Origin: Acanthochromis polyacanthus | Taxonomy: Eukaryota > Chordata > Actinopteri > Pomacentridae | NCBI RefSeq assembly: GCF_021347895.1 | Contig: NC_067124.1 | Coordinates: 17,040,521 to 17,104,520, forward strand | DNA length: 64,000 bases | Direction of reading: 5' to 3' | Shown here: positions 57,838 through 64,000 of the stretch, piece by piece | How the letters are laid out: each line of letters opens with the position of its first letter | Numbering within the stretch: the first letter of the stretch is position 1 | Program-made: the position numbers and the translations under genes | The notes under the pieces: generated by a model | Databases searched by the model: none | What the model was told of the DNA's origin: nothing | What the model saw: the letters and a program-made list of their open reading frames with translations, nothing else

Positions 57838-58788
57838 TTTATTGGGATTTACACACTGATTTTGTATAAAACTTCATTATTCTGTTCCTGATTTCTTCAC
57901 CCCCATGATTCTGCTTGGCATCCACCATCATAGCAGGTTTCTCTTGTTTTGTTTAGAATTATTGTAACTGCAGAAATACATGCTGACATAAGGATAATGT
58001 GAAAACATAGCTGGAGTTAAAACTAAAAATGTGCTTATTGTACAGAACTAAAAGAGGAAAAGAACGTGATGACAAACTAAAATTAAACAAGATGGAAGCC
58101 AGAGAGAAAGGGACTGGTTGACTGTCACCACTTTATAGTATATTTATGATATATTATACGACACATACCAAACCAGGTTTAGTTAGAACAGCAACTGAAC
58201 TTCAGATAGTTTGATCTCAGACAACAGTCTTGCTCACAGAAGGGAAGACCAGATGGGAGGTGCAACTAAAAGCAAGTCTATTTAACAAAAGTTAAAAAAA
58301 GAACAAACCGAAGCACAAACAAAATCAAACAAGATGGCAGCCAGAGAGTCTGACTGACTGATACCTTTACATCAGAGCTACCTGGTGCGCTGTATCCCCC
58401 TGCAGGGACTAACCTGCCCATCCATCTATCCATCCATCCATCATCTATACACCTCTTAATCCTCACTAGGGTCATGGGGGGGGCTATCTCAGCTGATTTG
58501 GACGAAGGCAGGTCTATCGCACCAGTCTATCGCAGGGCTACATAGTACATAGAGACAAACAATCACACTCACCTTCATACTTAGGGACAATTTAGAATGA
58601 CCAATTAACCTGAGCATTTTTATTGTCTTTTTTAGACTAAGAGGAAGTTAGAGTACCCAGACAGAATATGCAAAAGGTCCCAGGCCCAAGCCAGGGATCT
58701 TCTAGCTGTGAAATAACAGTACTAACCACAAATTCACTGTGCAGCTGGCTAACCAGCCCAGAGATCAAATTTCTTCTTTAAAGGTCTG
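57838..58788 (-). other. Downstream region of the TRIM gene (possible 3' UTR)
   Basis: The first strong minus-strand AATAAA reads at 57838-57843. Between it and the stop lie a SINE (58418-58745) and a short duplicated phrase AACAAGATGGAAGCCAGAGA (58088) / AACAAGATGGCAGCCAGAGA (58330). The UTR extent is inference. Confidence 0.35.
58418..58745 (-). repeat. Diverged tRNA-derived SINE, same family as 60777-61142
   Basis: Shares the ordered body landmarks AGGGCTACATA, CAATCACACTCAC and CAATTTAGAAT with the fuller copy at 60777-61142, and the ATCCATCC tail. Its B-box is degraded. Confidence 0.7.
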
Positions 58789-60012
58789 TTAAGGTGTTTG
58801 ACAGCACAACCAAATGAAAAGCACAAGCACAAAGACGACAGCAAGAACATTGCGGAGGTCATGTGAAGACTGTCTCAAAGTCTGAACCCTCCTCAGCAGC
58901 TTCTGTGTCCAGCTCACATACGGGATAAACAAAAGAGAGAGTCTCTGACTGAATTTGCAGCGGTTAAAAGTGTATGTCAGGAGTGAAACGTCTGCATTGC
59001 TGAAGGACACGAATCCTCTCTCGTGATCTACAAACAGGGTGATGCCCTCAGGTTGGTTTATCCAGACAAGGATGTGAAGAGGAGCTCTGCACCTTTCACA
59101 CTCCAACATGACAATCCAATGTCCCTCTGCAGTGTCTGGTAAGATCACCCCACCAAAATACATCAATACTCTGACCAGTCCTAAGTGCAGGAACGTCTTC
59201 CTTCCGGCCTCAGCTTCGTAGTAGAACCTCCCCTCAGACAGGTTGTTATCTACAGGGATGTGATGTTCACTGACACACCGAGGGCCTTCATTGGGAAAAC
59301 AGCTGATGAAAGGATCTTGCGTCTGATTGGACTCTACAGTATTTGCTTCCACTTTGCTTTTCCTCTTGCTCTGCACTGACGCTTTCTTCTGATTCTTCTT
59401 TCCTGGTTTCTGCTTAATTTCCTGCACTTCTGCATTTTTCTTTCCCATCTGAGCCCTTTTGTCTACATACTCTTCCTCCAGAGGGACGGTATCATGAGCG
59501 CTATGTTCAGTACACAAAGAGCAAACACGAGTCTGGTCGTCCCTGCAGAGGAACTCAAGAATCCTGTTGTGTTTCTGGCATATTTTGTCCTGAAGTTTGT
59601 GCACAGGATTAGTCAGTTTGTGTCTTTTTAGGGAAGAGACTCTGTGGTGAGGCTCGAGGTGTGTCTCGCAGTAGGAAGTCAGACACACCAAACAGGTTTT
59701 GGAGGCTCTGATCTTGTTGCCAGGGCAATAGTCACACGGCACCTGTCCGGGTTTCACTGGGGAACCCGCATGATGTTTCTTAAAATTCTCCACAACTTCC
59801 CTGAATTCAATGTTAACACGAAGCTTGAGGTCTTTGGTGAACTTCTCGTTGCACAGCGGACACTGACAGTGCAGCTTGTCGGCCCGGTGCCTGCTGAGAC
59901 AGGCCGAGCAGAAGTTGTGTCCACATGGGATAGAAACCGGCTCGGTGAAGACGTCCAGACAGATGGAGCACTGGAACTGCTCCTCAGACAGGAAGCTGCT
60001 GGATGAGGCCAT
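58789..60012 (-). CDS. TRIM-family RING E3 ubiquitin ligase with C-terminal membrane segment
   Basis: RING-B-box TRIM proteins transfer ubiquitin and many fish members act in innate immunity. The frame is 407 residues in one exon. The RING (15-54) has all eight ligands: C15, C18, C30, H32, C35, C38, C51 and C54. B-box 1 (about 93-125, CDYC...CLVC...CETHLEPHH) and B-box 2 (about 145-180, CQKHNRILEFLC...CSLCTEHSAHD) follow. The Lys-rich linker (about 180-225) is far shorter than the usual coiled coil. The PRY-SPRY-like region (about 235-375, GRFYYEAEAG and ITLFVDHERGFVSFSNADVS) is diverged, and a hydrophobic stretch VLAVVFVLVLFIWL lies near the C-terminus. Total length is below the typical 500-600. 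A splice acceptor (cgtgcag) sits 2 bp before the ATG, so an upstream 5' UTR exon exists. It resembles finTRIM/bloodthirsty-type genes; the exact member is not assigned. Confidence 0.85.
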   Translation of the reverse strand: MASSSSFLSEEQFQCSICLDVFTEPVSIPCGHNFCSACLSRHRADKLHCQCPLCNEKFTKDLKLRVNIEFREVVENFKKHHAGSPVKPGQVPCDYCPGNKIRASKTCLVCLTSYCETHLEPHHRVSSLKRHKLTNPVHKLQDKICQKHNRILEFLCRDDQTRVCSLCTEHSAHDTVPLEEEYVDKRAQMGKKNAEVQEIKQKPGKKNQKKASVQSKRKSKVEANTVESNQTQDPFISCFPNEGPRCVSEHHIPVDNNLSEGRFYYEAEAGRKTFLHLGLVRVLMYFGGVILPDTAEGHWIVMLECERCRAPLHILVWINQPEGITLFVDHERGFVSFSNADVSLLTYTFNRCKFSQRLSLLFIPYVSWTQKLLRRVQTLRQSSHDLRNVLAVVFVLVLFIWLCCQTP

Positions 60013-60404
60013 ACCTGCACGACATGTTTAAAGCTGTCAATCAGCAGTGACAAAAACTTTTTAAACTCCTCAGAGCTGCTGGTGTAAATTATTCTACATA
60101 GCAGGAATAACTAAACACCAGATGCACTCCTGCTGCTGGTTTCATTCTGCGGAGATGATGGAGGTGAGCCAAAATAAGTTTGTTTGCCAGCATATAAATA
60201 AAAAAAATTTAAAAATAAAAATAAAGATTAGACTGCTAAACAAGAATGTAAGCACTGCAATGCAAATGTTTACATTTTTCAAATGGGACAGAAAGATCAT
60301 AAAAGAAATAGCATGACTCTGACATCGTTGAAAACTGAAGTTTCATAAAAGTGTTGGAATTATTCACCAAACAACTAGTAAATATTATTAAAGTTGAACT
60401 TCAC

Positions 60405-60471
60405 CTTGCTGGATGAGGAAGCTCTGCCGTCTCTTTGTATCCACTGGACTGTTAACCAGCTGTGTTGCTGC
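60405..60471 (-). other. Candidate 5' UTR exon of the TRIM gene
   Basis: On the minus strand a GCAG-type acceptor context precedes about 67 bases ending CCAGCAAG|GTGAAG, a good donor. It contains an in-frame stop and no useful start codon, so it would be non-coding. Linked to the TRIM gene only by position and orientation. Confidence 0.3.
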
Positions 60472-60776
60472 ACAAAAACAAAGTTTGGTTTCATTTCTCT
60501 TTAAAGGATGTAGAGATGCTCCTCCTCTAATGACTCATGCTTCACTTATTTGTTTTGTGTCGTCTCATTAACCCTGAACAGTGAGACGGCCCAAGAGTTT
60601 GGGCTGTCAAAGCAGCTGATAAAATTTATGTAGGTGACCTAGTTTCAGGATTGCTGCCTCACTGGGACACTTCATGAACCAAATTTTTTTCATGTGTATT
60701 TTGCTGCAAGTCAAATGTCTGACATGTTAAACACCAGGAAGACAGGCGGGAGGAGGATAGTGGACCGATCTTTTCA

Positions 60777-61142
60777 TCCATCCACTCTCTATACACCGCT
60801 TTATCCACATAAGGGTCGCGGGGGGTGCTGGAGCCTATCCCAGCTGACTCGGGCGAAGGCAGGGGACACCCTGGACAGGTCGCCAGTCTGTCACAGGGCT
60901 ACATATACAGACGAACAATCACACTCACATTCACACCTACGGGCAATTTAGAATACTCAATGAACCTCAGCATATTTTTGGACTGTGGGAGGAAGCCGGA
61001 GTGCCCGGAGAAAACCCACGCATGCTCAGGGAGAACATGCAAACTCCATGCAGAAAGATCCCAGGCCCACCCCGGGATTCGAACCAGGGATCTTCTTGCT
61101 GCAAGGCAAAAGTGCTAACCACTACGCCACTGAGCAGCCCCA
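60777..61142 (-). repeat. Full-length tRNA-derived SINE with target-site duplication
   Basis: Read on the minus strand it starts with a tRNA-like head (GTGGCGTAGTGGTTAGCAC A-box region; GGTTCGAATCC B-box at 61075-61085) and ends in a GGATGGATG tail. It is flanked by GATCTTTTCA (60767-60776) and GATCCTTTCA (61143-61152), a 10-bp duplication with one change. The short frames across it are artefacts. Confidence 0.85.
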
Positions 61143-61152
61143 GATCCTTTCA

Positions 61153-64000
61153 ATGACTTCCTATTTTTCTGTTTCTTCATCATGAAGAAGCAGCTCTTAT
61201 CATCTCAAAACCAGAAGGTTCCACCCTGCTGGAGTTCACATGCATCTGTGTTGTTTCCCATGGAGCTGCAACTTCCTCCTACAGTCCAAACTCACTCATG
61301 GTAGAGGAACTGTTGATTCTGTGTGTGATGCTCCATCAGTCTGTCCAGGTCGAACCTCCTCCTGCCCCTGTCAGCCGGGACCCTCTGCAGAATAAAACTT
61401 TTATCATCTTCATGTTCCATGTAGAAAACTAGGCTATTATTGATGTATGATTCATGCATGAGGGTGACTCATCACTAATTCATTCTGTAATTAAGGAAGA
61501 TTGGCAACAGCAACATTCACTTTAACTCGAGGATCAGCGAGAAAAACAAGTTTCTTGAAGCCAAAATGTAAAAATGAAACAGAAGAACAAGGCTAACCCT
61601 TGACAGCTGATTTTTTAATCTTATTATTAATGTTGAAGGTGGAGTCTGGAGAGAAATCACTGAGCTAGTTAACATATTTAGGTAGATAGTTTCTGCAACA
61701 TTTATGTACAAGCATGAGTGTGTACGGGAATAGTGAGAGTTGTGTGGATCAGTCTGAGGACAGGAATGAATGAACTCTGAATCAGATCATAATCGTAAAT
61801 AAAAGCTCAACCAAATGTCACGAAGAAGTGAAAACATGTGGGCTCCTTCTAAATAAATATAGCACACTGAGGAGGCTCTGTGATGTGAGGAAAGAAGGCT
61901 CACAGGGGTTGCATCACTACTTTCATCTGATTCTTTAACACCTCCGGTTTTCATCTCAGGAGCTCTTTGATTGTGGCACGCCGAGGTGGCAGATGTGATT
62001 TCTGAGGTTTTCCTTGATCTTATTTAAAATGATTTCACACTTAAATATAAATATCGCTGAGATAAAGTAAATTTGGTGACTATTTTGAGGAATATCGACC
62101 AAAATGACGCCTCTTTACCATTTCAAGTGAAATAAGACAATAAGCAAAGATTTAGCTTCAAGCTTTTATCATCACATAAATATTTAACAAAAAATGTCAT
62201 CAGGTGTGGTTTTCTTCGCCTGTAGATGTAATGTCTCACTCATGGTGCAATAGTTTCGTAAATGAGTCCTACATCAGCCACATAAGAGAGTTTAACATGA
62301 GAATACAACGCCAGTCTACAGTACAGTATAACCCTACAGCAAGTTTCATTGCTCTGGTCACCAGTTGGTGGAGGTGAAAGACAAAGAGGTTTGAGTGTTA
62401 AATTGCCAATTTAAGCAAACAAGTAAAAAAAAAAAAAGAGGAGAGATTAGAGACATGGATGTAAACAATGCAGTAACTTCAATATCTAAAATAATGGCTT
62501 TGCAAGGCATTAATGAGGAAGTAAATATGTTTCACCACAAGGAAACACAACAAGTTTTGGAGATAATTTTATATTTTTGTGAAAAAGCTCCACAGCAAAC
62601 CATCAAATGTCGAAAAAACTAATAACTGTGATGGTGAAGGTTACTGGAGAGAAATATTTCTCAAAAGCAAAGTCATTTCTATGTAATGTACTTGATGTTC
62701 ATCCAGGGGAAATATTTTTAAAAAGTGTAGTTCTGCACCATGGTGAAGGTAAAATATGTACACAGCAGCATTAGTGATGAATGAAAAATGTTCCAAAAAC
62801 TAAATCAAACCTCAAACAGGTCACACCTTTTTGGCTATAAACTATGAATATAAATGGTCAGAATATATCTTAACTTTACAGAGACAGATTCTGACCAAAT
62901 ACAGACTCAGTACAGCATAATTAAAGAGTATCTGGCCACTGCAAGAAGATGGAAACACTTTTCTTCTTAAAAAATGACAAATACTGCGACAAAGTGGTGA
63001 AAACTCTTTTATTCTCAGCTTTCTCTGTGTGTTTTGCTTTAATTTAACCATGTTGGTGCAACATTTAGAGTTAAAATTATCATCATATGGGGGATTCAAG
63101 CTACAAAGAGATGTTATTTAGTTTCACTTATTTATAGATCAATTGTGGTTTCATTGTTTGTTCCTTTGTTCTGACTCATCCTGCAGGACCTTCCTGTTTT
63201 GGAGCAGGTCGCCCCGCATTTCCTTTTAAGATGTCAAAGTGACATCATCAATCCATACTTGTTTCTGAATGTTTGTTTTATGTAGAAATGCATCATTCAG
63301 TGGAGACTTTGAATGTTTAGCTCATACAGAGATGTTTTGAAATGTCCATAAGTTGAAAATCTGTATGAAGATGTTGTTTGCAGTTTTGTTTACATCTAGG
63401 CTGTGTAGTATTTTTATTTGTTTAGCAGTGTCGCCATGCTGTCTGATAGTAGAGCCGAAGAGATGAATGTGTCAACTGATCCCATGTAAAAGGAGATCAG
63501 GTTTTATTTCTTAGAAACAAAGGAGAGGCTGTGCTGGCAGAACTGTGCCGTTGTTTGAGGAGCTGTAGGCTCATTTTGAAACGATTTATTGATTGTAATA
63601 ATTTTCTTGGACTGACTTGAGAAGGACTGTAGATAAAATCTTCACCTGAATCTGCTGAGTTTCCCTGCTGACCTGCTTCCTCCTTTCGGCCAGACGACTC
63701 TACAAATATGATACCATGAAACAGGAATAATTTTTGAGGTAAAAATCCCAAACGTCACAGAACTGGTGGAAAATAAAAAGCAAGAGCATAGACAGCTGCA
63801 CAATACATGACAAATATTGAGTCTGTTATACAAATGGCACACACACAAAACACAGGACTGACATATTAAGCGAGGATTCCCGCAAGTAAAGAGGAAGGAA
63901 TCAATGATGAAAGATGAAAAGAGCAACACAGGAAGGAAAGTTGAGAGGAAGCATTATGTAAGAGAATAAAGCAGATTTTTCTCCAAGTAGAACAAAACTG
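61153..64000. other. Right-end region, no established gene
   Basis: AT-rich sequence with an A-run near 62427. One orphan minus-strand exon candidate (61296-61384) is listed separately. No other family is recognised. Confidence 0.5.
61296..61384 (-). other. Orphan exon-like segment
   Basis: On the minus strand ATTCTGCAG precedes 89 bases open in one frame (RVPADRGRRRFDLDRLMEHH followed by TQNQQFLYH) and a consensus donor GTGAGT follows. The composition looks coding, but I recognise no family and find no phase-matched partner exon. It may be a 5' exon of the TRIM transcript or part of another gene beyond the window. Confidence 0.3.

Noticed and set aside
61075..61139. tRNA gene suggested by A- and B-box motifs
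   Set aside because: It has a SINE body, tail and target-site duplication, so it is a SINE head rather than a tRNA gene.
60694..61185. Overlapping + strand frames of 66-97 residues
   Set aside because: They cover a SINE on the other strand.

Overview
The window looks like a teleost (probably percomorph) nuclear chromosome. The genes have many short exons with GT-AG introns. The background is AT-rich and carries fish-type repeats: Tc1 elements, TTAA-flanked DNA transposons, tRNA-derived SINEs, and LINE 3' tails ending in (ATTCTG)n or ATTCA repeats. No bacterial, plasmid or CRISPR features are present.

Left part (1-13.6 kb): the last nine coding exons of carmil1 (lrrc16a) on the + strand, covering the capping-protein-interaction region to the C-terminus, then a long 3' UTR. 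Next (14.17-31.74 kb) is a complete 11-exon secretagogin gene (scgn), also +, encoding 272 residues with six EF-hand loops. This carmil1-scgn order matches the mammalian order (human 6p22). Large scgn introns hold TTAA-flanked elements, a composite inverted element with gag-type zinc knuckles, a probable solo LTR and SINEs.

Middle part (31.7-51.6 kb): about 20 kb with no recognisable protein gene. It holds a TIR element, an 80-bp GT microsatellite, two related copies of a dispersed repeat, SINE and LINE tails, a 1.5-kb Tc1 element with a broken transposase, a decayed second Tc1-like relic interrupted by a minisatellite, and a CpG-containing promoter-like patch near 49.4 kb.

Right part: a complete five-exon CCN-family matricellular gene (best match CCN3/nov, +, 51.82-54.57 kb) with a TATA box and a TEAD-type CATTCC motif. 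Beyond it is a single-coding-exon TRIM E3 ligase (-, 58.79-60.01 kb) with RING, B-boxes, a reduced SPRY region and a C-terminal membrane segment. The last 3 kb has a full SINE with target-site duplication and one orphan exon-like segment.

The genes do not form an operon or an obvious pathway. They cover actin-capping control, calcium sensing, secreted matricellular signalling and ubiquitin ligation. Family names come from recalled protein-family sequence features. Exon limits come from splice consensus plus reading-phase continuity, which holds at every junction given. UTR limits, promoters and repeat classes are inferences.
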